This document shows positions 15,572-23,181 of a stretch of 27,716 nucleotides of DNA, one piece after another. The notes under the pieces were generated by a model. That model did no database searches. It saw only the letters and a program-made list of their open reading frames with translations, and was not told the DNA's origin. The position numbers and the translations under genes are program-made. Origin of the DNA: JAVZCJ01 sp964532175 (GTDB taxonomy: Archaea > Thermoproteota > Nitrososphaeria_A > Caldarchaeales > JAVZCJ01); assembly GCA_964532175.1 (NCBI GenBank), contig CAZHGP010000015.1:1-27716 (forward strand). The letters are read 5' to 3'. Position 1 is the stretch's first letter; every line of letters begins with the position of its first letter.

Positions 15572-16857
15572 GTTTTGTACCTCCATCAAAAATAGATATG
15601 ATAAAAGGCTTCCTTTATGGTAAAGGATTAAGATTCATTAAATTAAATCCTAGTAGTAGGGCAGTAGCAGCAACAATTGGTAAACCTGATTATGTTCCTG
15701 TGATAGGCGCTCAAATTCATGAGCATGCATTAACAGTAGCTAAAGCAGATCCTGAAAGATTCTTTTATAAAGATGGAAGATATTGTGTTGCAATACAAAT
15801 TTATGTTTCAAAATGGTATGGGTTTGAACAACCTGTTGGAATGGCTCCTGAAGTTTACAATTATGAGGTTGAAGCTCTTGGAGGGAAATTGCTTAAAAAC
15901 AAGAAACATATGCCATCAATAGATCAAAATGATCCATTAATAAAGAATCCAGAAGATATAGATAAAGTGAAAACTCCAATTAAAATAGACCAAGGTAGAA
16001 TAAGATTTGTAATAGATTCAATAAAAGCATATAAAGAGCTTACTGGAAATCCACCAAGTGCAGCTTTTTGTGCACCATTTAGTTTTATTTGTGGAATTCA
16101 TTCTTATGTTAGAGTAATAAGAAATATAAGAAAAAATCCAGAATTTATTCATAAACTTTTAACATGGGCTATTGATGAAGTTCTTATACCCTATTTACAG
16201 CTTTTAAAGAAAGAAACTGGCGCTAATTATGCTATAGGCGCGGATGCATGGGCTGCAATACCAAATGTTAATAAAGAAATACTTGAAAATTTTGTTTTTC
16301 CTTATAATAGAATACTAAAAGAAAAAGCAAAGAAGAAAGGGATTACAGTAGTTATTGCAGCTAGTGCAGATTATTGTATAGAAGATCCAAAAAATTTTGA
16401 TCCTGAACTTATGAAATGGTGTTGGTATCATGAAGGTAAAGCGCTATTTGGAAGGCCAGGAATATTCATGGGAATGGGTAAAACTGAATTATGGCCTATA
16501 GAAATAATTAAAGAATTCATAAAAGAAAATACATCTATATTTTGGAAACCACCTATTATAGCAACTTGCAGTGCTAGTTTCATAAGAGATTCTTCTCCTT
16601 ATGAAATTGCAAATTATGTAAAAAGAATAATAGATAATCTTGGTAGAGATGGGCATCTTAGTTTCTTTCTTGCTCAAATTCCAGCAGATACTCCTCCAAT
16701 AAATGTACATTCTTTCGTAAAAGCTTCAAAAACTTATGGAAAATATCCAATAATTGAAAATCTTAATGATATTGAATTTAATCTTCCAGAATTCAAATCT
16801 TATGAAGAATGGTATAAAGAAGAAGTTTCTAAAGGAAGAGCTATTGAATATGAATAA
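15568..16857 (+). CDS. uroporphyrinogen decarboxylase-fold corrinoid methyltransferase
   Basis: 429 residues, longer than MtaA/MtbA (about 340). The URO-D/MtbA fold is recognisable by the N-terminal PDYVPVI, the central GADAWAAIP (224-232) and the late LAQIPADTPPINV (369-380). MtaA and MtbA bind zinc with H-x-C and a later C. Here the corresponding positions seem to be D268-Y-C270 and C334, so the metal site may be altered. Tight overlap with a corrinoid protein indicates corrinoid-dependent methyl transfer. It could take methyl groups from an aromatic O-methyl or other methylated compound, or pass them to an acceptor; the substrate is unknown. It is not a true haem-pathway HemE. Confidence 0.85.
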   Translation: MSFVPPSKIDMIKGFLYGKGLRFIKLNPSSRAVAATIGKPDYVPVIGAQIHEHALTVAKADPERFFYKDGRYCVAIQIYVSKWYGFEQPVGMAPEVYNYEVEALGGKLLKNKKHMPSIDQNDPLIKNPEDIDKVKTPIKIDQGRIRFVIDSIKAYKELTGNPPSAAFCAPFSFICGIHSYVRVIRNIRKNPEFIHKLLTWAIDEVLIPYLQLLKKETGANYAIGADAWAAIPNVNKEILENFVFPYNRILKEKAKKKGITVVIAASADYCIEDPKNFDPELMKWCWYHEGKALFGRPGIFMGMGKTELWPIEIIKEFIKENTSIFWKPPIIATCSASFIRDSSPYEIANYVKRIIDNLGRDGHLSFFLAQIPADTPPINVHSFVKASKTYGKYPIIENLNDIEFNLPEFKSYEEWYKEEVSKGRAIEYE

Positions 16858-16909
16858 ATAAATTTAAATGGATTATAACTTGATTACTAACTCTTTTTTC
16901 TTTTTATAT
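16855..16909 (+). repeat. 55-bp direct repeat, left copy at N gap
   Basis: Identical to 17010-17064 on the other side of the gap. Its first three bases are the stop codon of the methyltransferase gene. Interpreted as an assembly overlap, not a biological repeat. Confidence 0.9.
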
Positions 16910-17009
16910 NNNNNNNNNNNNNNNNNNNNNNNNNNNNNNNNNNNNNNNNNNNNNNNNNNNNNNNNNNNNNNNNNNNNNNNNNNNNNNNNNNNNNNNNNNN
17001 NNNNNNNNN
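16910..17009. other. assembly gap (100 N)
   Basis: Fixed-length run of 100 N. Flanks are the same 55 bases, so the real gap length is probably zero or negative. Confidence 0.97.
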
Positions 17010-17064
17010 TAAATAAATTTAAATGGATTATAACTTGATTACTAACTCTTTTTTCTTTTTATAT
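17010..17064 (+). repeat. 55-bp direct repeat, right copy at N gap
   Basis: Exact copy of 16855-16909; see the left copy. Confidence 0.9.
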
Positions 17065-17122
17065 AGAATAGGATATTATAGATTATATAAGAAAATATAT
17101 TAAAGAATATTAGGAAAATAAA

Positions 17123-17671
17123 ATGAATAGAAGAATAAAATCTAATCTTAATTTTAAACTTATGGCAATTAGCTATAAATTTCGTGATTTTTTTAGACCA
17201 AGAATTAACATTCTTAAAGAAGTAGGAATAAAAAGGGGAGATTATGTACTTGACTATGGTTGTGGACCTGGAAGCTACATTATTCCTCTTACGGAATTAG
17301 TAGGTAAAGAAGGGAAAATATATGCTTTAGATACTCATCCAATTGCAATTCAAATGGTTCAAAAAATTGTTTTAAAAAAGCAATTGAAAAATGTAGAAAT
17401 CATTCATTCTGATTGTAAAACTGGATTGCTGGATAATAGTATAGATGTAGTTTTGCTTTATGATGTTCTTCACGAATTAAATAAACCAAATGAAGTATTG
17501 GAAGAAATACATCGAGTATTAAAATCAAATGGAATTCTATCTGTTAGTGATCATCATATGAAAGAAAACGAAATCATATCTAAAGTAACGAATAGAGGAT
17601 TATTTAAATTATTAAAAAAGGGAGAAAGAACATATAATTTCTTAAAGGAAAGTATTCATAAAAATTTATAA
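17123..17671 (+). CDS. class I SAM-dependent methyltransferase
   Basis: 182 residues. The SAM-binding motif I is VLDYGCGPGSYIIPL (43-57), motif II acid is in YALDTHP (72-78), and motif IV is VLLYDVLHEL (near 112-121), the Methyltransf_11/UbiE pattern. After collapse of the 55-bp overlap the gene lies about 110 bases downstream of the corrinoid methyltransferase. Its substrate is unknown; similar proteins act on small molecules, lipids or metalloids. No clear ribosome binding site is seen before the ATG. Confidence 0.87.
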   Translation: MNRRIKSNLNFKLMAISYKFRDFFRPRINILKEVGIKRGDYVLDYGCGPGSYIIPLTELVGKEGKIYALDTHPIAIQMVQKIVLKKQLKNVEIIHSDCKTGLLDNSIDVVLLYDVLHELNKPNEVLEEIHRVLKSNGILSVSDHHMKENEIISKVTNRGLFKLLKKGERTYNFLKESIHKNL

Positions 17672-17680
17672 ATTGCAATT

Positions 17681-17690
17681 TTTATATATT
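17681..17690 (+). promoter_or_regulatory. TATA box for the HPr-kinase-like gene
   Basis: TTTATATATT centred 26 bp before the ATG at 17711, so transcription is probably leaderless. Confidence 0.5.
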
Positions 17691-17710
17691 AAAGGGCTTG
17701 ATAAAAGAAA

Positions 17711-18646
17711 ATGTATAGTATTAATATAATAAATATTAATGAAAGAGATCGCATGCTAGCTGAATATCCAAGCCAGATCCTATATGAAGAAAGAGCAGAT
17801 ATATATGGTGTTTGTATAAAACTTTTAACAGATTTAAATTGGGTAGATGAAAATTGGAGAAGAAATTTTTATTCAATGTCTGAAAAAGTTAGAAGTCATG
17901 CAAGAATGTATGTAACTGAAAGTGATAAACATCCTAAAAATAGTGTTTATTATGATCCATTTACTAAAACAGCTTTTCTTTTTAATTTTGATTATTATGG
18001 ATGGATAAAATCAATAGCATTAAGTTTAGCTAGTGATGTATTAGAAGATGAACATGGTATAAACTCTGTACATGGAGCATGTATAGATATTAATGGAATT
18101 GGCACAGCAATTATTGGAGCATCGGGTGCTGGTAAAACAACTCATTTATATGGTTTAATGAGAAAAGAAAAAGTAAGAGTTGTAGCAGATGATTGGTTTT
18201 TTGTAAGAGGAGACATGCCACTTTTAGCTTTTAGTAGCGAGAAAAATTTCTATATTAGAGCTGATGTAGCAGCTATGTGGCCTGAATATCATACTTTATT
18301 AAAGAATGCTCAATTGGATAATATGGGTAGAGCTATAGTTGACCTTAGATGGGTAGTAGGCAAGTATAGAATAGTACCTTTCACAACTTTACAAAAATTC
18401 ATAATTTTAATTAGAAAATTTGATGAAGAAAGAATAATTATAAAACCAAATATAGATGAAACACTTGATTTTCTTAAAAAAGAAAACTATTGTAATCCAC
18501 ATTATTTAGTAAATAATGAATATAAACAATCTATAAGAAATAGATTTTTTAAAGATTTGCTTCAAAAAACAGATTTCTACATTGTTAATAATATAAAAAC
18601 ACCAGAAGAAATACAAAAAGAAATTATAAAAATACTTAATATATAA
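17711..18646 (+). CDS. HPr kinase/phosphorylase-like P-loop protein
   Basis: 311 residues. The C-terminal two thirds resemble the HprK/PEPCK-type kinase fold: VHGACIDINGIGTAIIG (H121) leads into Walker A GASGAGKTT (136-144), followed by VVADDWFFV (D160, D161), matching the HPrK order of His, P-loop and acidic pair. The N-terminal 110 residues are not recognised. The capsule HprK/P signature region of bacteria cannot be seen. Archaea usually lack HPr, so the target is unlikely to be HPr. It could phosphorylate a small molecule or another protein. A thioesterase follows 32 bases later. Confidence 0.78.
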   Translation: MYSINIININERDRMLAEYPSQILYEERADIYGVCIKLLTDLNWVDENWRRNFYSMSEKVRSHARMYVTESDKHPKNSVYYDPFTKTAFLFNFDYYGWIKSIALSLASDVLEDEHGINSVHGACIDINGIGTAIIGASGAGKTTHLYGLMRKEKVRVVADDWFFVRGDMPLLAFSSEKNFYIRADVAAMWPEYHTLLKNAQLDNMGRAIVDLRWVVGKYRIVPFTTLQKFIILIRKFDEERIIIKPNIDETLDFLKKENYCNPHYLVNNEYKQSIRNRFFKDLLQKTDFYIVNNIKTPEEIQKEIIKILNI

Positions 18647-18678
18647 ATATTAAGAATAAATAAAAATTATGAAAATAT

Positions 18679-19062
18679 ATGAGGAATCTTGAACCTGGTC
18701 TTAAATTAGAAAGGAAAATAAAAACTAAGCCTGAGCATTCTGCTAAGCATCTTGGTTCTGGTGATGTTGAAGTACTTTCAACACCTTCAATGATATTATT
18801 TATGGAAGAAACTTGTAGAATTCTTGCAAATAATTATCTTGAAGAAGGAAAAACTACAGTAGGTACACATGTAGATATTTATCATGTAAAAGCTGCTCCT
18901 ATAGGAGCTGAAATTGAAATAAAATCAATATTATTATCTATTGAAGGAAGGAAACTTATTTTTTGGGTTGAAGCATTATGGGAAAATAATAAAATAGGTT
19001 ATGGAATTCATGAAAGATACATAATAGATAAAGATAAATTTATTTCAGAATTAAGAAAATAA
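18679..19062 (+). CDS. FlK-like hotdog thioesterase
   Basis: 127 residues, a single hotdog domain. The family pattern VEVLSTPSMILFMEETC (30-46) holds the FlK-type active-site Thr and Glu (T36, E43/E44), with the later TVGTHVDIYHVKAAPIG (61-77) holding the conserved His. These proteins hydrolyse acyl-CoA thioesters; FlK itself acts on fluoroacetyl-CoA, but archaeal relatives likely have another acyl-CoA substrate. The short spacer suggests co-transcription with the kinase-like gene. Confidence 0.85.
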   Translation: MRNLEPGLKLERKIKTKPEHSAKHLGSGDVEVLSTPSMILFMEETCRILANNYLEEGKTTVGTHVDIYHVKAAPIGAEIEIKSILLSIEGRKLIFWVEALWENNKIGYGIHERYIIDKDKFISELRK

Positions 19063-19087
19063 ATATTTAATATTTTTTATCATTTGA

Positions 19088-19663
19088 TTATAGAAATGCT
19101 TTATTTATTCCTAATTTTTCTTTAAATATTTTTTGAATTTTCTTTAAAGTTTTTTTATCATTTATTTTTGATTTAATTAATCTTATTGTTTCATATCTTT
19201 CCCATGGATAAACTATCCATGCTTTTGTTTCTATTAAATAAAAATCCGGCTTTATTTTACACCATGGTTTAATATGTATAGTAGCTGTTTTTATTTCTTT
19301 AGGTTCTTTAGGTTTTAGAATATAATTTATGGCTGTTTCTAAAGTATTTCCAGTATCTGATACATCATCAACTAATAAAACTTTTCTATCTGTTAATTTT
19401 TCTAAAGTAAGTGGATGATATATTTTGACAATATTCCTTTTATTTATATCATAATATGATTTACATCCTATAGCGTAAACTTCTTTTAAATCTATATTAT
19501 CTGAAATTAAATCAGCTATAATCATTCCTCCTCTAAGTACTCCTATAATAGTATTCGGTTTATAATATGAAATTATTTTTTCAGATAATTTATCAACTAA
19601 TTTAATTATATCTTTCCAAGAAAGTATTAAAAGTTGATAGTCTTCTACCCTTATAATATCCAT
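19088..19663 (-). CDS. purine-type phosphoribosyltransferase
   Basis: 191 residues. The PRPP-binding loop is VLLVDDVSDTGNTLE (95-109), preceded by the IIGVLRGGMIIADLI strand-loop (39-53). The late DFYLIETKAWIVYPWE segment (aromatic Trp and Pro before WE) is typical of the COG2236 hypoxanthine/xanthine/guanine family. It salvages a purine base to the nucleotide; the exact base is not certain. It is convergent with the thioesterase and divergent from the UDG gene, with an AT-rich 73-bp shared promoter region. Confidence 0.88.
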   Translation of the reverse strand: MDIIRVEDYQLLILSWKDIIKLVDKLSEKIISYYKPNTIIGVLRGGMIIADLISDNIDLKEVYAIGCKSYYDINKRNIVKIYHPLTLEKLTDRKVLLVDDVSDTGNTLETAINYILKPKEPKEIKTATIHIKPWCKIKPDFYLIETKAWIVYPWERYETIRLIKSKINDKKTLKKIQKIFKEKLGINKAFL

Positions 19664-19736
19664 AAATAATATTATTTCCCTTTTAATAAAAATTTTTATT
19701 TTTAAAAGAAATATATTTTATAAAATAAGAAGAAGA

Positions 19737-20318
19737 ATGTCTAATAAAAATACTATTGAAGAAATAAATAAAGAAATAAGAAAATGTAAAAAATGTAGAT
19801 TATATTTAAATAGAAAAAATCCAGTTCCAGGTGAAGGTAGTATAAATACTTCTATAATGATTATAGGCGAAGCTCCTGGCTATTTTGAAGATATTCAAGG
19901 AAGACCTTTTGTTGGACAAGCTGGAAAAATCCTTGATGAATTACTTTCAATAGCTAATTTAAATAGAGAAAAAGTATTCATTACGAATATTGTAAAATGT
20001 CGTCCTCCTGAGAATAGAGTTCCTAAAGATGATGAAATTAATTCTTGTAAAGACTATTTAGAAAAACAAATTGAAATTATAAATCCAAAGATAATAATTA
20101 CTCTTGGAAATGTTTCAACACAATATATTTTTAATAAATATGGATTAGAATTTGAAAGTATGAGTAGTATTCATGGAAAAATTTTTGATATAATAGAATA
20201 TAAAATTAAAATAATTCCATTATATCATCCAGCAGCAGCTCTTTATAATCCTAAAATAGAAAAAATTATGAAAAATGATTGGAAAAAGATAAGTTTATTT
20301 TTGAAAAATATAGTATAA
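19737..20318 (+). CDS. udg: uracil-DNA glycosylase, family 4 (Fe-S)
   Basis: 193 residues, the normal family 4 length. Removes uracil from DNA, important where cytosine deaminates quickly at high temperature. The [4Fe-4S] ligands are C17, C20, C88 and C104. Motif 1 is GEAPGYFED (44-52), the substrate site QGRPFVGQAG is at 54-63, and the C-terminal motif HPAAALYNP is near 159. AT-rich promoter sequence shared with the divergent phosphoribosyltransferase lies upstream. Confidence 0.95.
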   Translation: MSNKNTIEEINKEIRKCKKCRLYLNRKNPVPGEGSINTSIMIIGEAPGYFEDIQGRPFVGQAGKILDELLSIANLNREKVFITNIVKCRPPENRVPKDDEINSCKDYLEKQIEIINPKIIITLGNVSTQYIFNKYGLEFESMSSIHGKIFDIIEYKIKIIPLYHPAAALYNPKIEKIMKNDWKKISLFLKNIV

Positions 20319-20345
20319 ATTTATATCATACCACTATCTTTTATT

Positions 20346-20783
20346 ATGAGAATTTACATGAATATAGTTAATACAGAGAAAATATTTAAGAAAATTTCTG
20401 TTATTGATTCAGAAAGATGTGTTGGATGTCAAAGCTGTATGTTTGCATGTGCAAGAAGGTTTGGAAGAGGTGGCTTAAGTAAATCAACGATTCTTGCAAA
20501 ATCTATAGGTGGAGTGGAAAGAGGATATACTGTAATAGTTTGTAGAGCTTGTCCAGATCCACCATGTGCTAAAGTTTGTCCAACAGGTGCTATTATTCGT
20601 AGGAAATATGGAGTTCTTGTTAATGCTTCTAAATGTATTGCATGTAAACATTGCGTAGAAGAATGTCCTTTTGGAGCTGTTTTTTGGGATGATGAAGCAA
20701 ATAAACCAGCAATATGCGTTCATTGTGGTTATTGTGTAAATTATTGTCCATATAATGTTATTAAAATGGAAGAGGTGAAGTAA
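20346..20783 (+). CDS. four-cluster ferredoxin subunit of an aldehyde oxidoreductase
   Basis: 145 residues with 16 cysteines in four [4Fe-4S] motifs: CVGCQSCMFAC (27-37), CRACPDPPCAKVC, CIACKHCVEEC and CVHCGYCVNYC. This is the layout of small electron-transfer subunits paired with AOR-family enzymes (for example AorA or YdhY). It ends one base before the oxidoreductase start, so the two form one operon and probably one complex. The ATG at 20346 or the one at 20358 may be used; a TATA-like stretch near 20317-20327 would favour the later one. Confidence 0.92.
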   Translation: MRIYMNIVNTEKIFKKISVIDSERCVGCQSCMFACARRFGRGGLSKSTILAKSIGGVERGYTVIVCRACPDPPCAKVCPTGAIIRRKYGVLVNASKCIACKHCVEECPFGAVFWDDEANKPAICVHCGYCVNYCPYNVIKMEEVK

Positions 20784-20784
20784 A

Positions 20785-22539
20785 TTGCTCGATAAAGATT
20801 TATCAAAAGTATTATACATAGACCTTACAAAAAGAAAATTTTGGATTGAGAATAGAGAAGATTTATTTAGTAAATACATTGGTGGAACTGGTGTTGCAAT
20901 AAATTTATTAAATGAAGAATGTCCTAAAGGAATAGATTCACTTCATCCAGATAATCCAATAATTTTTGCTGTAGGGCCATTAACTGGATTATTTCCACTT
21001 TGTTCGAAAACTGTTGCTATGTTTAAATCTCCATTAACTGGAAATTTAGGAGAAAGTCATGCAGGTGGTAGAAGTGCTATAAGTATAAGAATGGCTGGAT
21101 ATGGAGCAATTGTAATTAAAGGATCTAGTGATGAACCAATATATTTATCAATACATAATAATAAAGTTGATTTTAAACTTGCATCTGGAATATGGGGTGT
21201 AAGAAGTAGTTATACTGTAGGAAGAATATTAAGAGAAAGAGAGAAAGGAGAAGGAATAAGAACAATAATGCGTATAGGTAAAGCAGGTGAAAAACTTGTA
21301 AGATATGCTTCTGTAATAACTGAAACTTATAGACATTTTGGTAGGCTTGGTTTAGGTGCTGTTTTTGGAAGTAAAAAACTTAAAGCAATAGTTATTTCAG
21401 GAAAGAAACCTATCCCTATTAAAGATCCTATAGCTTATAAAAAATTATATGATGAAATATTCAAAGAAGCTGTTGAATCTCCTATTATGAAAAAATATCA
21501 TGAACTTGGAACAGCTGAAAATGTTTTACCATTAAATAAAATAGGAGGGTTACCAACAAAAAATCTTAATAAAGCATTTTTTGAGGGAGCAGAGTTTATT
21601 TCTGGAGAATATTTAGCTAAGAATTATTTAGGAAGAAGAATTGCTTGTAGTCATTGCCCAATTGCATGTATACATTTAGCTGCTTTAAGAGAACCATATG
21701 AAGATGAGCCATATTTCTTTAAAACTACAATGATTTCTTATGATTATGAATTAATATATTCTCTAGGTTCAATGCTTGGAATAGCTGATACTTCAAACTT
21801 TTTAAAACTAATAGATGAAGTAGAAATTCAAGGACTTGATGCTATTTCTACTGGAGTAGTTTTAGCATGGGCAACTGAAGCATATGAAAAAGGATTAATA
21901 AATAAAGAACATACTTTAGGTTTAGATTTCAAATGGGGAAATGTTGAAAATTATATTAAAGCTGTTAGAAATATTGTAAATCAATCAAATGATTTTTATG
22001 AAGCTTTAGCTAAAGGTGTAGTATATGCTTCAAATAAATATGGTGGAAAAGATTTTGCTTTATCTTTTGGTGGAAATGAAATGCCTGGTTATCATACTGG
22101 TCCAGCAGGTTATTTAGGATTTATCACAGGTGCTAGACATAGTCATTTAGATTCTGCAGGATATTCTTATGATCAAAAAAATATAGGTAAAAAAATGGAA
22201 GCTAAAGAAATTGCTGAATATTGTTTTAATGAAGAAAGTTGGAGACAAATATTATCAAGCTTAGTAATATGCTTTTTTGCAAGAGGAATTTATAAACCAA
22301 ACATAGTAAGTGAAGCATTAAAAATTTCTGGATATAATTTTTCTGAAGAAGATTTAAATAAAATAGGTGAAGAAATACTTAGAAGAAAATATCAATTTAA
22401 GTTTCGCGAAGGTTTTGATATAAATAAATTATACATACCAAAAAGAATATTTGAAACACCATCTCCTCATGGATTAATAAATGAAGAAATATTAAATGAA
22501 GCTATAAAACTTTATATGAAGAAAGTCTCCTTTGAATAG
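20785..22539 (+). CDS. aor: aldehyde:ferredoxin oxidoreductase family tungsten enzyme
   Basis: 584 residues. Oxidises an aldehyde to the acid and passes electrons to ferredoxin, with a tungsten (or molybdenum) bis-pterin and one [4Fe-4S]. The cluster cysteines are C288, C291, C295 (ACSHCPIAC) and C496 (LVICFFAR). GLDAISTG (350-357) is the pterin-site signature. Near 437-463 the sequence reads TGPAGYLGFITGARHSHLD in place of the common YATSxRGACH of Pyrococcus AOR, marking a separate subfamily. The start is TTG at 20785 with a strong GAGGTGA at 20772-20778. The physiological aldehyde is unknown. Confidence 0.94.
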   Translation: MLDKDLSKVLYIDLTKRKFWIENREDLFSKYIGGTGVAINLLNEECPKGIDSLHPDNPIIFAVGPLTGLFPLCSKTVAMFKSPLTGNLGESHAGGRSAISIRMAGYGAIVIKGSSDEPIYLSIHNNKVDFKLASGIWGVRSSYTVGRILREREKGEGIRTIMRIGKAGEKLVRYASVITETYRHFGRLGLGAVFGSKKLKAIVISGKKPIPIKDPIAYKKLYDEIFKEAVESPIMKKYHELGTAENVLPLNKIGGLPTKNLNKAFFEGAEFISGEYLAKNYLGRRIACSHCPIACIHLAALREPYEDEPYFFKTTMISYDYELIYSLGSMLGIADTSNFLKLIDEVEIQGLDAISTGVVLAWATEAYEKGLINKEHTLGLDFKWGNVENYIKAVRNIVNQSNDFYEALAKGVVYASNKYGGKDFALSFGGNEMPGYHTGPAGYLGFITGARHSHLDSAGYSYDQKNIGKKMEAKEIAEYCFNEESWRQILSSLVICFFARGIYKPNIVSEALKISGYNFSEEDLNKIGEEILRRKYQFKFREGFDINKLYIPKRIFETPSPHGLINEEILNEAIKLYMKKVSFE

Positions 22540-22570
22540 AAGCTTCTTAATATAAGCTAGAATTTTCGAT

Positions 22571-22591
22571 TTTCTCTCTTTTTTTCTTCTT
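22571..22591 (+). terminator. T-rich terminator after the oxidoreductase operon
   Basis: A pyrimidine/T-rich tract begins about 30 bases past the stop codon in the spacer between convergent genes. Archaeal termination at U-rich tracts is well known; use here is inferred. Confidence 0.35.
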
Positions 22592-22626
22592 ATGAAAAAT
22601 CTCTTAATATTTTTTAAAAAATCAAA

Positions 22627-22989
22627 TTATTTTTCTTCATTTTTTATTTCTTCTATTAATGAAGTTTTCTTTTCTTTCTTTTGAATTTTTATTTTATTTT
22701 CTTCTTTCTTTTCTATTGGTTCAATTTTTATTTCTTCTAATAATGGCTTTTCCCCCTCTATAATTATTTCAGCTCCTGGATATCTTCTTTTTAAATCTTG
22801 CTTAAGTGCAGCTATATCTACATTTTCACCTGCTTTAACATAAACTTTTGTTTTTCCATTTATTTGAGTAACGTTTATATAATATCCACTTTCTCCTAAG
22901 CTACTTTCTTCAAACATTTCCTCAAATTCATCAAAAATCGAGAAATCAAATAACTCATCAAAAATGCTTTTTTTCTTTTTCTTACTCAT
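22627..22989 (-). CDS. small charged conserved archaeal protein
   Basis: 120 residues. A Lys-rich start, an acidic-aromatic helix (SIFDELFDFSIFDEFEEMF), a compact beta-alpha-beta core (YYINVTQINGKTKVYVKAG to RRYPGAEIIIEG, about 36-84), and a highly charged Lys/Glu tail. I believe similar proteins occur widely in Thermoproteota but know no function. A TATA box at 23011-23020 lies 26 bp upstream, predicting a leaderless mRNA. The tail composition suggests a disordered extension. Confidence 0.72.
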   Translation of the reverse strand: MSKKKKKSIFDELFDFSIFDEFEEMFEESSLGESGYYINVTQINGKTKVYVKAGENVDIAALKQDLKRRYPGAEIIIEGEKPLLEEIKIEPIEKKEENKIKIQKKEKKTSLIEEIKNEEK

Positions 22990-23010
22990 TTTTACTTCAA
23001 AAGAAAGATA

Positions 23011-23020
23011 AATTATAAAA
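23011..23020 (-). promoter_or_regulatory. TATA box for the small charged protein
   Basis: Minus strand TTTTATAATT, centre about 26 bp from the ATG at 22989. Confidence 0.5.
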
Positions 23021-23107
23021 GGAAAAATATTAATTTTTTCTTTAAAAATTCAATAAAATCAATGATTTTAATATTTATTATAAGAGAAAAGCTACGATTC
23101 CAAAAAA

Positions 23108-23117
23108 GGGTTAACCC
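23108..23117. repeat. GGGTTAACCC palindrome in a divergent promoter region
   Basis: A perfect 10-bp palindrome, unusually GC-rich for the surrounding AT-rich DNA, 65 bp before the radical SAM gene and about 120 bp before the divergent small gene. It may be an operator, but one copy is weak evidence. Confidence 0.3.
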
Positions 23118-23181
23118 ATATAGGAAGATTTTCTAGAATAAATATTAATATTATTCATTGAAATAAATTTTAATTTAAAAG

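Noticed and set aside
15568..16857. Haem biosynthesis uroporphyrinogen decarboxylase (HemE)
   Set aside because: It overlaps a corrinoid protein gene and lacks the HemE N-terminal RPVWMMRQ-type motif.
16855..17064. Direct repeats around unknown sequence, as an integrated element or att sites
   Set aside because: The repeats are exactly 55 bp at both gaps and abut a fixed 100-N run; this is the mark of scaffolded overlapping contigs.
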